Source of the DNA: Luteirhabdus salina
GTDB taxonomy: Bacteria; Bacteroidota; Bacteroidia; Flavobacteriales; Flavobacteriaceae
DNA: 64,000 nt
Direction: 5' to 3'
NCBI GenBank assembly: GCA_025384855.1
Contig: JALAHT010000004.1
Location: 189,846-253,845, forward strand
In this document: positions 1 through 8,579 of the stretch, piece after piece
Layout: each line of letters opens with the position of its first letter
Numbering within the stretch: position 1 is the first letter of the stretch
Notes under the pieces: model-generated
The model's database searches: none
What the model saw: only the letters and a program-made list of their open reading frames with translations
Told to the model about the DNA's origin: nothing
Made by a program: the position numbers and the translations under genes

Positions 1-996
1 AGTAAACATCACTTTCACCCTATGTTCTGAAATTACGCGCCAAAAAGTGGAAGCATCTGGTGTTTTAATCGGTTTTCCTTCGAAAAGGATTGTGGTATTT
101 CGATTCAACAAGGGTCCGTATACAATGTAGGAGTGACCGACTACCCATCCTACATCACTGGCGGCCCAGTACACATCGCCCTCTTCGACTCCATACACAT
201 GCTTCATCGTAAATTTTAGCGCTGTGGCATATCCCCCCGAATCGCGAATGATACCCTTAGGTGTGCCGGTAGTTCCAGAGGTATACAAGATGTAAAGCGG
301 GTGATTAGAAGCTACGGAAACGGGTTCTACAGCAGCAGATTTTTCAACTAAAGTTGCATAGTCAATATCATATTCCTTTGTTTCCATTTCGACCCCTTGC
401 TCCCGATCGAATACGATAACATGATTTGGTTTATGCGATGCTTCTTCAATCGATTTGTCTACAAAAGGTTTATAGGGAATTACTTTTGAAATTTCTATCC
501 CATGTGAAGCGGTAATAATGGCTTTCGGATTACAATCGTCGATACGGATGGCAAGTTCATGGGGCGCAAATCCGCCGAAGACCACAGAATGAATCACGCC
601 TATTCTCGCACAGGCCAACATCGCAAAAATAGCCTGTGGAATCATCGGCATATAGATGATGGCGGTATCACCTTTTTGCAATCCTAGTTTTTGTAGGCCT
701 CCTGCTAATTTCGCTACTTCTTCACGTGCTTCGATAAAGGAAATGGTCTGCTTGGTATTGGTAACGGGCGAATCGTAGATAATCGCGGCTTGGTCGCCAT
801 GACCGGCTTCAATATGCTTATCGAGGCAAAGGTAACTTACGTTCAATTCGCCATCTGAAAACCATCTCGGATAGCCCGTTTCATCGGTATCCAAAATAGT
901 TTTTGGGGTTTTATACCAAGCAATTTGTTTCGCTTGTTTTTGCCAAAATTCCGCTGGGGAATCGATACTTTTTTGATAGAATTCCTGATACTTCAT
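1..996 (-). CDS. Acyl-CoA synthetase, acetate/propionate type (C-terminus beyond window)
   Basis: AMP-forming ligase that activates acetate or propionate to acyl-CoA. The 332 visible residues start MKYQEFYQKSIDSPAEFW and contain the adenylate-forming P-loop YTSGTTGTPKG, followed by a RDSGGYA stretch that resembles PrpE-type propionyl-CoA synthetases more than classical Acs. The reading frame is still open at base 1, so about half the protein (the family is near 630 residues) lies outside. Its ATG overlaps the stop of the upstream 74-residue gene as ATGA, so the two are probably translationally coupled. It is the last visible gene of a minus-strand run with a carboxylate symporter and sensor kinase, which supports acetate or propionate use. 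Substrate choice cannot be settled from sequence. Confidence 0.9.
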   Translation of the reverse strand, partial: MKYQEFYQKSIDSPAEFWQKQAKQIAWYKTPKTILDTDETGYPRWFSDGELNVSYLCLDKHIEAGHGDQAAIIYDSPVTNTKQTISFIEAREEVAKLAGGLQKLGLQKGDTAIIYMPMIPQAIFAMLACARIGVIHSVVFGGFAPHELAIRIDDCNPKAIITASHGIEISKVIPYKPFVDKSIEEASHKPNHVIVFDREQGVEMETKEYDIDYATLVEKSAAVEPVSVASNHPLYILYTSGTTGTPKGIIRDSGGYATALKFTMKHVYGVEEGDVYWAASDVGWVVGHSYIVYGPLLNRNTTILFEGKPIKTPDASTFWRVISEHRVKVMFT

Positions 997-1217
997 GACG
1001 TCGACTTTTTAGCGGAAATAAGTCCGAACCAATTCGGGTTCAAAACCTTCAACCTGATAAAAACATATAGAATAACGACGAAGCAAAGCCCCATGACTAT
1101 TGAGTGCAACGGGCTAACCGGCGTTTCGCTTTCTAACTTAAATCTGAAGTATAAAGAGACAATGGCGTAAATACAGATAATGATATCTGACGCTAAGGGT
1201 GGGATTCGAAATTTCAT
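993..1217 (-). CDS. Small two-helix membrane protein, unknown function
   Basis: A 74-residue protein with two predicted hydrophobic segments (roughly residues 9-24 and 40-54) separated by a short polar loop, and a basic C-terminus ending AKKSTS. I do not recognise a family. It sits 48 bases after the receiver-domain gene and overlaps the acyl-CoA synthetase start by four bases, so it belongs to the same transcript. The tight coupling and typical membrane composition favour a real gene over a chance frame; an opposite-strand frame over the same bases is a shadow. A role in carboxylate uptake or sensing is only an inference from position. Confidence 0.6.
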   Translation of the reverse strand: MKFRIPPLASDIIICIYAIVSLYFRFKLESETPVSPLHSIVMGLCFVVILYVFIRLKVLNPNWFGLISAKKSTS

Positions 1218-1265
1218 GATAACTAACTTAAATTAAACTTGGTTGTTTGCACACAAAACCAATGT

Positions 1266-1631
1266 TTAACCGATTAGTTCTTGAATTTCTGCTACTATTT
1301 TCTTTACTGAAAACGGCTTTGTAACATACTTATCTGCTCCAAGTTTTAAGCCTTTTTCAATATCTGAAGCTTTATTTTTGGCCGTTACGAACACCACTTT
1401 GGTATCTTGTAAACGATCATTCTTCTTAATAATGTCAAGCGTTTGGTATCCATCTACATTCGGCATCATGATGTCCAACAAAACAACATCCGGCACCATG
1501 GTTTCCAGCAGCTGAATGGCTTCACTACCATCGCGAGCAATAAACACTTCAAAATCCTGTTTTTTGAAGGTATACTCCAACGTCATTACGATGTTGGGCT
1601 CGTCATCCACAATCAAAATTTTCTTCTTCAT
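1266..1631 (-). CDS. Single-domain response regulator (CheY-like receiver)
   Basis: A stand-alone phosphoreceiver of 121 residues with no output domain. The acidic pair D9-D10, phosphoacceptor D53 (VLLDIMMP), T83 and K105 (YVTKPF) are all present, so phosphorylation is expected. It lies 15 bases downstream of the symporter-kinase fusion and is very likely its partner. In gamma-proteobacterial CrbS/CrbR systems, which switch on acetyl-CoA synthetase, the partner has a DNA-binding domain; here that is missing, so the output must pass through another protein or a phosphorelay. Confidence 0.9.
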   Translation of the reverse strand: MKKKILIVDDEPNIVMTLEYTFKKQDFEVFIARDGSEAIQLLETMVPDVVLLDIMMPNVDGYQTLDIIKKNDRLQDTKVVFVTAKNKASDIEKGLKLGADKYVTKPFSVKKIVAEIQELIG

Positions 1632-1646
1632 GAAGCAGCTTACAAG

Positions 1647-4337
1647 TTACTGAATAGGGAGCGTAAAAGCAAGCACCGCCCCATTTTTTTCATTGTTTTG
1701 GGCCCAAATTCTACCCCCATGCTTTTCCACTATCTGTTTGCTGATGGCAAGTCCCAATCCGCTCCCTTCGGGCTTAACCGTATTTTGATTCTTCGATTGA
1801 TAGAATTTATCGAAAATATAGGGGAAATCCTCTTCTGGAATGCCCTTCCCATTATCTTCTACCCGTATTTCGATCATCCCTTTAAAAACCTTGCTTCGTA
1901 CCGTAATTAGTCCCGTTTCCTTTGGTGTGAATTTTAAGGCATTCGATAATAGATTCGTCAATACCTGAAGAATTCGATCTTCATCATACAACATTTCCTT
2001 TTCATCGGTGCTTTTATTCTGAATACGAACCTGTTTCTGTTGTGCCAAATGTGAAATACTGCTAATCGCCTTGTTGATGGTAACTTGAATACTGTTGCGT
2101 TGTTTTTCCAATTTTTGACGGCCCGTTGCCAGTTTCTCGAAATCCAGGATATTGTTGATAAGACGTGACAGTCGATCGGAATCCTGAAGCATATTCTGAA
2201 GAAATTGGTCGCGTACCTCCGCTGGCATGTCGTCAGCATCGTCCTGCATGATTTCGGTAGCGGCGCGAATTCCCGTAAGGGGTGTTTTCAATTCATGGGC
2301 CACTGTATCCAGAAATTCATCCTTTTGGCGGTCTTTTACAATCAGTTCTTCGTTAGCATTCTGAAGCTGGGCGGTGAGTTTTGTAAGCGCTTCCGACTTC
2401 TCCTTCAACATCTTGTTTTTGGTGAAGGCTTCCTTCGATTCTTCCAAAATCTTCAACACCTCGACCAAGCTGATTTCCTCTTCCTTCACCACACCCGCAA
2501 TCAAAATCTTTGCTGAGGCACTTCCGATACTACCGGTCAATAATTTTTCGGAAAAGTTGATCAGTCGCGCATCTGCCATTTGCATATCAGGAGGCAGATC
2601 ATATTTCATGAAAAACAGACTCAGGGCACGCTCGGTGCGTTTTTCACCTAAAAACTTCACCAAAATATTTTTTATATCCGATACATAGGCTTCGCCTTTC
2701 CATACCAATGCGCTATCCTGAAGCGAACTGTAATTTCGGGGGTCGACGAACATTTCGGCATAGTTTCGTTCGCGATAGTTTCCTTTTGATGTTAAAGAAA
2801 AGGTCAAATAACAACTTATGTTGAAGAACATACTCCAAAAGAAGGCATGCGCTGGCGGACTTAAGAAGTCGATACCGAATAAGGCATACGGTTTTAGTGC
2901 TTCAATATGAAACAATCCGTTCTCCACAAAGTTTTGGGCACTCGAATACGCTTCCAAGGTGAAGGGAAGAATGAGGGTGTAGGCCGTAATGGTGAACCCT
3001 ACAAGAATACCAATAATCGCTGCTTTTGATGAACCACGATTCCAGAACAAACCGATAAAAAAGGCTGGTGCCAATTGGGCGATAATGGTGAAGGCAATTA
3101 GTCCGATGGAATACAGTGAAAGTTCTATCGAGAAATTCACATAAAACAAATACGCTGCAATAATGATGGTAAAGATTGAAATACGTCGAATATTCTTGAT
3201 GTAACGCGTATTCTTTCCGGACTGCTCCTTGCTGAACTTACCCAGGAAACCATAGGGAATGATGAGGTTGTTACTAACCATGGTTGATAGCGCGAGGGTT
3301 GAAACCACTACCATGGAAATTACCGCGGAAAAACCACCCAAAAATACGATTAAAGCTAATCCAATGTTATCATGATGAAGCGGCAGGAGTAAGGTGAAGT
3401 ATTCTGCATTTAACTCTGTCCCGAAGGTAAGCGTTCCGCTCCAGGCGATAAAGATTACGAAGACATTGAACAACAAAAGGTATAAGGGGAAAAGCCACAT
3501 CGCTTTTTTGATATGTCGCTCGCGAATATTCTCCACCACCGAAACCTGAAATTGTCGCGGTAACAAAAAGATGGCACTAAACGATAGCATGATGGTAAAG
3601 AACCAGGTGAACCCATCCTCCGGTGCTCCGAACTGTGTTAAAGCTGAAAATCCATCGGTTTGGGAAATCCGGTCATAAATATCCTGTGTGCCATCGAATA
3701 GGACAAATGTGGTATAAATACCAATAACCAGGAAAAAGGCGAGTTTTAAAATAGATTCGAAAGCGACGGAAACGACGATTCCTTTATGTTTTTCGGAGGC
3801 ATCGGTTTTTTGGGTACCAAAGAAGGTGGCAAAAATAGCCAACAATACGGCGACGTAAAATGTAGAGTCATCGATAATACCAGTGGCCACATAGCTGTCA
3901 TGATGTGCCATAATATCGAAGGTTTCGGAAACGGCCTTCAACTGAAGCGAGATATAGGGAACCGTCCCGATGACGCAAACAATAGTTATCAAGGCGCCAA
4001 GAAAACGATTGTTTCCATAGCGAAGCGAAATAAAATCGGCTACCGATGAAATTTTATGTTGTTTGGAAATGCGAAGGACCTTTCGCATTAAAATGATCCA
4101 TAATGGTAATGCGATTACAGGGCCAAGATAAATCGGTAAAAATCCAATGCCCTCGTTGGCCGCAACTCCTATACTTCCGTAATAGGTCCAAGCCGAACAA
4201 TACACCGCGAGCGAAAGGGTATAGATATACGGACTGTTCACCCATTTGCTTTTGGCATTTTTTTCTGCGATAAAAGCGATGTAAAACAATACGCCCAAAT
4301 AACAGAGAATTATGGCGAAAAGGACATAATTACTCAT
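1647..4337 (-). CDS. Sodium:solute symporter-histidine kinase fusion (CbrA/CrbS-like)
   Basis: An 896-residue sensor kinase whose N-terminal ~520 residues form a PutP-type multi-helix sodium symporter domain (early motif CSAWTYYGSIG). A linker and coiled coil (about 610-650) lead to a HisKA domain with the phosphorylated histidine in FLDTVAHELKTPLTG near residue 660, then an HATPase with N box NLLSNALKF, G1 DNGKGIP and G2 GSGLGLAI. There is no attached receiver. Proteins of this design sense or carry small nutrients; CrbS homologues control acetate assimilation. It overlaps the upstream 64-residue gene by 8 bases and is followed by a receiver and an acyl-CoA synthetase, so acetate sensing is the natural inference. 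Confidence 0.93.
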   Translation of the reverse strand: MSNYVLFAIILCYLGVLFYIAFIAEKNAKSKWVNSPYIYTLSLAVYCSAWTYYGSIGVAANEGIGFLPIYLGPVIALPLWIILMRKVLRISKQHKISSVADFISLRYGNNRFLGALITIVCVIGTVPYISLQLKAVSETFDIMAHHDSYVATGIIDDSTFYVAVLLAIFATFFGTQKTDASEKHKGIVVSVAFESILKLAFFLVIGIYTTFVLFDGTQDIYDRISQTDGFSALTQFGAPEDGFTWFFTIMLSFSAIFLLPRQFQVSVVENIRERHIKKAMWLFPLYLLLFNVFVIFIAWSGTLTFGTELNAEYFTLLLPLHHDNIGLALIVFLGGFSAVISMVVVSTLALSTMVSNNLIIPYGFLGKFSKEQSGKNTRYIKNIRRISIFTIIIAAYLFYVNFSIELSLYSIGLIAFTIIAQLAPAFFIGLFWNRGSSKAAIIGILVGFTITAYTLILPFTLEAYSSAQNFVENGLFHIEALKPYALFGIDFLSPPAHAFFWSMFFNISCYLTFSLTSKGNYRERNYAEMFVDPRNYSSLQDSALVWKGEAYVSDIKNILVKFLGEKRTERALSLFFMKYDLPPDMQMADARLINFSEKLLTGSIGSASAKILIAGVVKEEEISLVEVLKILEESKEAFTKNKMLKEKSEALTKLTAQLQNANEELIVKDRQKDEFLDTVAHELKTPLTGIRAATEIMQDDADDMPAEVRDQFLQNMLQDSDRLSRLINNILDFEKLATGRQKLEKQRNSIQVTINKAISSISHLAQQKQVRIQNKSTDEKEMLYDEDRILQVLTNLLSNALKFTPKETGLITVRSKVFKGMIEIRVEDNGKGIPEEDFPYIFDKFYQSKNQNTVKPEGSGLGLAISKQIVEKHGGRIWAQNNEKNGAVLAFTLPIQ

Positions 4338-4524
4338 AATGGCGTTTTAGAATGATGTACGAAATAACGCAGGCAAGTCCCCAAATCAAAAACACAAAAA
4401 AATATAGAATCGGAATACCGAAGATGGCTCCATCGCTGTTGAAGATCCAGATCAGGGGAATATTAAAAAGAAAAAAGAGCACCAGTGAAATAACCACCAA
4501 TTTTTGTTCATGCCTTTTCTTCAT
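4330..4524 (-). CDS. Small membrane protein preceding the symporter-kinase
   Basis: A 64-residue protein starting MKKRHEQKLVVISLV with two strongly hydrophobic helices. I chose the ATG at 4524 over an upstream in-frame ATG at 4575 because the longer form would read through the inverted repeat at 4550-4583 and the promoter-like box at 4542-4549. Size and layout resemble the short membrane proteins that accompany sodium:solute symporters (DUF3311-like), but I cannot assign the family firmly. It overlaps the kinase start by 8 bases and may be a small subunit of that protein's symporter domain. Confidence 0.65.
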   Translation of the reverse strand: MKKRHEQKLVVISLVLFFLFNIPLIWIFNSDGAIFGIPILYFFVFLIWGLACVISYIILKRHYE

Positions 4525-4541
4525 GCGAAATCGATTTCCGT

Positions 4542-4583
4542 TAAAAGTAGTAAAACAGTGCCACTTGTGCGACACTGTTTTAC
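4542..4583 (-). promoter_or_regulatory. Probable promoter with 11-bp perfect inverted repeat
   Basis: Arms GTAAAACAGTG (4550-4560) and CACTGTTTTAC (4573-4583) are exact reverse complements across a 12-base centre. Immediately downstream on the minus strand is TACTTTTA (4549-4542), the same -7-type box used by several promoters in this window. The repeat therefore covers the region just upstream of a box that would start transcription ahead of the small membrane protein and the symporter-kinase. An operator is the best reading; a terminator for the symporter gene upstream is the alternative. Confidence 0.5.
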
Positions 4584-4620
4584 AAATTGAGGAGCTAAAT
4601 AACTAATTTTTATATCAATT

Positions 4621-6396
4621 TTAGTGCGATTGGGCTTCGCCCGCACCGCTCGGGATTCTGATATTTTCCACGATATCCTGAACGTTTTCTGGTGGGGCAG
4701 CCGTCACGCGCGATACCACCACCGAAACAATCACATTAGCAATCATTGCAATGGTTCCGAAGCCTTCCGGAGAAGTGCCAAACCACCATTCGCTTGCCGG
4801 ACGTGGATCCATAATTCCGATCAATCCGGTTTTATAGCGAATCATATAGAACAACATAAGCGTTATTCCTACGATCATACCGGAAACAGCGCCTTGTTTG
4901 TTCATTCGTTTATCAAAGATTCCCAAAATAATGGCAGGGAAGAACGAGGCAGCTGCCAAGCCAAAGGCGAGGGCTACTACTGCTGCCACAAAGCCTGGAG
5001 GGTAAATTCCGAATAATCCAGCAATGATAATCGCAACCAAAATACTGATGCGTGCTGCCATCAATTCACCTTTATCCGAAATATCCGGCTTGATTTGTTT
5101 CTTGATCAAATCGTGTGAAATTGAAGTTGAAATTACCAATAACAATCCAGCGGCAGTTGAAAGTGCAGCCGCCAAACCACCAGCAGCAACCAAAGCGATT
5201 ACCCAGTTGGGAAGCTTGGCGATTTCAGGGTTTGCCAATACCATAATGTCGCGATCTACATATAATTCGTTTTCAGCAGTACTTGGATTTGAAATTAGTC
5301 GCTGTCCGTATTCACCTGATTCACCTGTGTAGGCAGGCTTTTTACCATCAAGAGCATCGCCAGCGACATATTGGATTTTTCCATCCTCGTTTTTGTCGGA
5401 CCAAGCAATTAGGCCTGTAGCTTCCCAGTTTTTAAACCATTCAGGGACGTTGGAGTAGGATTCGTTTCGAACGGTTTCAATTAAGTTAGTTCGAGCAAAT
5501 ACCGCTACTGCAGGAGCTGTGGTATAAAGAATGGCGATAAAGAGAAGTGCCAAACCAGCCGATTTACGAGCATCTTTCACCTTTGGTACAGTAAAGAAGC
5601 GTACAATTACGTGGGGAAGACCGGCAGTACCAACCATAAGCGCAAGGGTTATGGCAAATACATCCCATGTCGACTTGCTACCGCTGGTATATTCCTTAAA
5701 GCCTAATTCGGTGTGAAGGGTATCGAGCTTATCTAATAAATAGGTTCCGTCTTCAAGCGTTCCGCCCATTCCGACCTGCGGAATCACATTTCCCGTCATT
5801 TGAATTGAGATAAAAATGGCTGGCACCATAAAAGCAAAGATCAATACACAATATTGTGCTACCTGTGTATAGGTAATCCCTTTCATTCCGCCCAAAAAGG
5901 CGAAGACCAACACGACTGCCATTCCGATGATGACCCCCATGGTAATATCCACTTGAAGGAATTGTGAAAATACGATTCCTACGCCACGCATCTGTCCTGC
6001 TACGTAGGTGAAGGATACGATCAGGGCGCAAATAACAGCAACGGTTCGGGCTGCATTCGAATAATAACGATCGCCGATAAAGTCGGGTACCGTGAATTTT
6101 CCGAATTTCCGAAGATACGGTGCCAGCAATAGTGCTAACAAAACATAACCGCCAGTCCATCCCATCAGATAAACGGAACCATCATATCCCATGAAAGAAA
6201 TCAATCCTGCCATCGAGATAAAGGAAGCGGCACTCATCCAGTCGGCAGCCGTTGCCATCCCATTTGCGAGAGGGGAAACGCCACCGCCAGCTACATAAAA
6301 TTCCTTTGTTGAACCCGCGCGGGCCCAAATTGCTATTCCGAAGTAAAGGGCAAAGGTAACCCCTACTAAAATCCATGTCCAAAGTTGAACGCTCAT
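4621..6396 (-). CDS. Sodium:solute symporter large subunit, probable acetate/carboxylate permease
   Basis: A 591-residue integral membrane carrier of the SSS family with about 13 helices. The signature ADWMSAASFISMAGL lies near residue 50, and the protein belongs to the ActP-like branch whose members pair with an ~85-residue small subunit; that subunit is encoded 30 bases upstream. A long hydrophilic insertion around residues 300-375 is typical of the branch. Together with the adjacent porin and acyl-CoA synthetase this points to uptake of acetate or another short-chain carboxylate across the inner membrane, driven by sodium. Substrate is inferred from context only. Confidence 0.9.
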   Translation of the reverse strand: MSVQLWTWILVGVTFALYFGIAIWARAGSTKEFYVAGGGVSPLANGMATAADWMSAASFISMAGLISFMGYDGSVYLMGWTGGYVLLALLLAPYLRKFGKFTVPDFIGDRYYSNAARTVAVICALIVSFTYVAGQMRGVGIVFSQFLQVDITMGVIIGMAVVLVFAFLGGMKGITYTQVAQYCVLIFAFMVPAIFISIQMTGNVIPQVGMGGTLEDGTYLLDKLDTLHTELGFKEYTSGSKSTWDVFAITLALMVGTAGLPHVIVRFFTVPKVKDARKSAGLALLFIAILYTTAPAVAVFARTNLIETVRNESYSNVPEWFKNWEATGLIAWSDKNEDGKIQYVAGDALDGKKPAYTGESGEYGQRLISNPSTAENELYVDRDIMVLANPEIAKLPNWVIALVAAGGLAAALSTAAGLLLVISTSISHDLIKKQIKPDISDKGELMAARISILVAIIIAGLFGIYPPGFVAAVVALAFGLAAASFFPAIILGIFDKRMNKQGAVSGMIVGITLMLFYMIRYKTGLIGIMDPRPASEWWFGTSPEGFGTIAMIANVIVSVVVSRVTAAPPENVQDIVENIRIPSGAGEAQSH

Positions 6397-6426
6397 AATA
6401 TTGAAAGTTTAATGGTTAGTAAAGGG

Positions 6427-6684
6427 TTACTCATTGTAACCGTATTTTTTATCTAGTTTGTTCATCAATCGCACATATACGAAAATGAGGATTACGAATA
6501 CGTAGATCGAGCCTTGTTGGGCGAACCAGAAGCCGAGTTTAAAGCCTCCGAGTCTGAATTGGTTCAGCTCATCCTTGAATAGAATTCCGCATCCATAGGA
6601 AACGATAAACCAGATGGTGAGTAGGATGAGGAGATATTTCAAGTTCTCCTTCCAATAGGCTACTGCTTTTTCTTTTTTAGTCAT
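6427..6684 (-). CDS. Sodium:solute symporter small subunit (DUF4212)
   Basis: An 85-residue, two-helix protein starting MTKKEKAVAYWKENLKYL. The YWKENL start, the GFWFAQQGSIYVFV second helix and the charged tail are characteristic of the DUF4212 / symporter small-subunit family. It lies 11 bases after the porin gene and 30 bases before the large subunit, so all three are likely co-transcribed. It is expected to sit in the inner membrane and complete the carboxylate carrier. Confidence 0.9.
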   Translation of the reverse strand: MTKKEKAVAYWKENLKYLLILLTIWFIVSYGCGILFKDELNQFRLGGFKLGFWFAQQGSIYVFVILIFVYVRLMNKLDKKYGYNE

Positions 6685-6695
6685 GATAAATGAGT

Positions 6696-7925
6696 TTATA
6701 GGTAAATCATGGCTTGAAGGGTAAGTGTTCCTCCATCCGATTCACCAAATTTTTGATGTTGATATTCTAAGGTCAATTTTGAATTGTTACCACTGAGGTA
6801 CGCATTGGCGCCTACGCCAAAGACATTCCGATTGTCGTCAACGGCGTCGTAGCTGTTGGAAGCGAAAGAAACGTAAGGTTGTACTCGTGCCTTGGCAAGA
6901 TCGCCTGCAAAGGTGTAGCCTACATGTCCGTATAGCATACTTCCAGTTCCATAGGCACTAAAGAAATAATTGTCGCCATAATCATTCGATTGAAATGTAG
7001 CATAAGCTGTAAGGGCACTGCCGTCTTCACCCAAAGGTGCATCGTAGAAGGCATCGACTGCGAAGATGGCAACGTCCTGTCCTTCCAAATCACCGCCCTT
7101 ATCCATTGGCACCAATACGGCACCGTTTGGATGCAGGAAAAAACCTGCGCCTACATTGAATATTTTCTTGGCTCCGAGATAGGTTCCAACCTTATAGGGA
7201 AGGAAGTTCGATTCCTGATCGAAAATATTGAAGTCGAAATATCCAGCATAGGTTTTTCCGGCATCTGCAGAACCTAACAATCGTCTTCCGCCATATACGG
7301 CAGGTCCGTCCGCTTCGGGATCTCGGCTATCAAGTCCGTTGGTAATGGCATCATTAACCGACACTCGATACTGTAGTTTTCCAAAACTACCTTTAAAGTA
7401 AATCCCCAAATGCCGCGCAAACTGATCGGAAAGTCCGATAGTAGCCCACGACTGACGGTTGTTATCCAACGTCAGCATGTTCAGGGTGCTTTGGTTATTC
7501 AATCTTGAAATACCGTTAAAGTAATGAAGTCCGCCTCCAACAGCATGTTTATCGGCAATCTTGTATTGCGCCCAAACATCATGGAAAAACAGTTGCGAGC
7601 CTTCCCCTTTTCCGACTGGGCTTAGGGTGTTGCTATTGAGACTGTTTAATCCAAAATGGGTAAGGAGTAGGAATTTGTCGTTGATTTGGGAATAGACAAG
7701 TAATCTTGCACGACGCAAGTTGAAATTTGTATTGCTTGCCTCTTCTGGAACGTCATCAGTATACGATGCCTGTACCTGGGCCCAGGAGATGATACGAAGG
7801 TATTTTTTACCATCTTCGTCAAATTTCACCTTTAGTCCGCCCGTATAATCGGGCGAACTCTGAGCAGTTACAAACTGGAGGCCTGCAAAGCAAAGTCCGA
7901 CCAGCAACAACAGTGATTTTCTCAT
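6696..7925 (-). CDS. Outer-membrane porin (OprO/OprP-like)
   Basis: A 409-residue secreted beta-barrel. The N-terminal signal peptide (MRKSLLLLVGLCFAGLQ) probably ends at the TAQ near residue 22. The mature part begins YTGGLKVKFDEDGKKYLR and contains NFNLRRARLLVYSQI, both typical of phosphate-selective-porin-like barrels, and it ends in an aromatic/hydrophobic strand as outer-membrane barrels do. As first gene of the run leading into the symporter it probably lets the carboxylate substrate cross the outer membrane. Selectivity cannot be read from the sequence. Confidence 0.85.
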   Translation of the reverse strand: MRKSLLLLVGLCFAGLQFVTAQSSPDYTGGLKVKFDEDGKKYLRIISWAQVQASYTDDVPEEASNTNFNLRRARLLVYSQINDKFLLLTHFGLNSLNSNTLSPVGKGEGSQLFFHDVWAQYKIADKHAVGGGLHYFNGISRLNNQSTLNMLTLDNNRQSWATIGLSDQFARHLGIYFKGSFGKLQYRVSVNDAITNGLDSRDPEADGPAVYGGRRLLGSADAGKTYAGYFDFNIFDQESNFLPYKVGTYLGAKKIFNVGAGFFLHPNGAVLVPMDKGGDLEGQDVAIFAVDAFYDAPLGEDGSALTAYATFQSNDYGDNYFFSAYGTGSMLYGHVGYTFAGDLAKARVQPYVSFASNSYDAVDDNRNVFGVGANAYLSGNNSKLTLEYQHQKFGESDGGTLTLQAMIYL

Positions 7926-8035
7926 AGTTTTTAAAGGAGTTAATAGTTAATGCATTGGTTTTGTGTGCGGAACTAAACTCTAAAAAACTATTTGTTAATG
8001 GAAAATTAATATAGGTATTCGTAAATTAAGTATAG

Positions 8036-8455
8036 TTATTCTCTGAATCGCTCCCATTTAATCAGCATAAACTTATCGCCAAGCTCAGTTACCAATACAC
8101 CGGCACCGGAAAGATTTTCGGTTTTTTGGAAGTAATTGGATAGTTCGGTATGACTAAGAATACGATAGGTAGGATGATAGTCTGAATTGTAAGGACGTTT
8201 GATGTTATATTTTTTGACCCAATTCATGATACTGACATGCGAAATTCCCAAAATTCGTTCGATTTCTCGGTAGGTAAGTCCCTCGAGATAAAGCTGAAGT
8301 GCTTTATTTACGTAATAGGTGTCAATCTGTTTTCCCAGTTTGTTTACGGTGAAATAGTAATTGCATTTTTTACACTTGTAGCGTTGGCGGTCGTTCACGA
8401 TACCGCTCTTGATATAGGAGGTCGAATTACAATTGGGACAAGCGTCAATTTTCAT
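8036..8455 (-). CDS. Zinc-ribbon/HTH protein derived from an IS1-type (InsA-like) transposase, probable regulator
   Basis: 139 residues starting MKIDACPNCNSTSYIKSG; I preferred this ATG to one 12 codons upstream because the zinc ribbon begins here. Two CxxC pairs (CPNC and CKKC) form an InsA-type zinc ribbon, followed by a helix-turn-helix (YREIERILGISHVSIMNWVKKY). The last ~45 residues are unlike a transposase: there is no DDE catalytic domain, no partner orfB and no terminal repeats. It therefore looks like a domesticated DNA-binding protein. It is encoded upstream of the porin on the same strand and could regulate the carboxylate module, supplying the DNA-binding function its receiver lacks; that is inference. 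Confidence 0.7.
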   Translation of the reverse strand: MKIDACPNCNSTSYIKSGIVNDRQRYKCKKCNYYFTVNKLGKQIDTYYVNKALQLYLEGLTYREIERILGISHVSIMNWVKKYNIKRPYNSDYHPTYRILSHTELSNYFQKTENLSGAGVLVTELGDKFMLIKWERFRE

Positions 8456-8579
8456 ATATATAAAATTAGCATAAATATAGTAAATTAGCAATAATTATTG
8501 TTTTGTACTTCTTTTTTCTGTTGAATTGACGTAATATGAAGTCTCGTTTAATGCAGTTATAAAAGCTGCAATTTTTCCT

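Noticed and set aside
1443-1910. Long plus-strand frames opposite the kinase, receiver and other genes
   Set aside because: They mirror well-supported minus-strand genes in codon pattern and show no family motifs; likewise for the many other antisense frames in the window.
8036-8455. Active insertion sequence
   Set aside because: No catalytic domain, partner frame, inverted terminal repeats or target duplication could be found.
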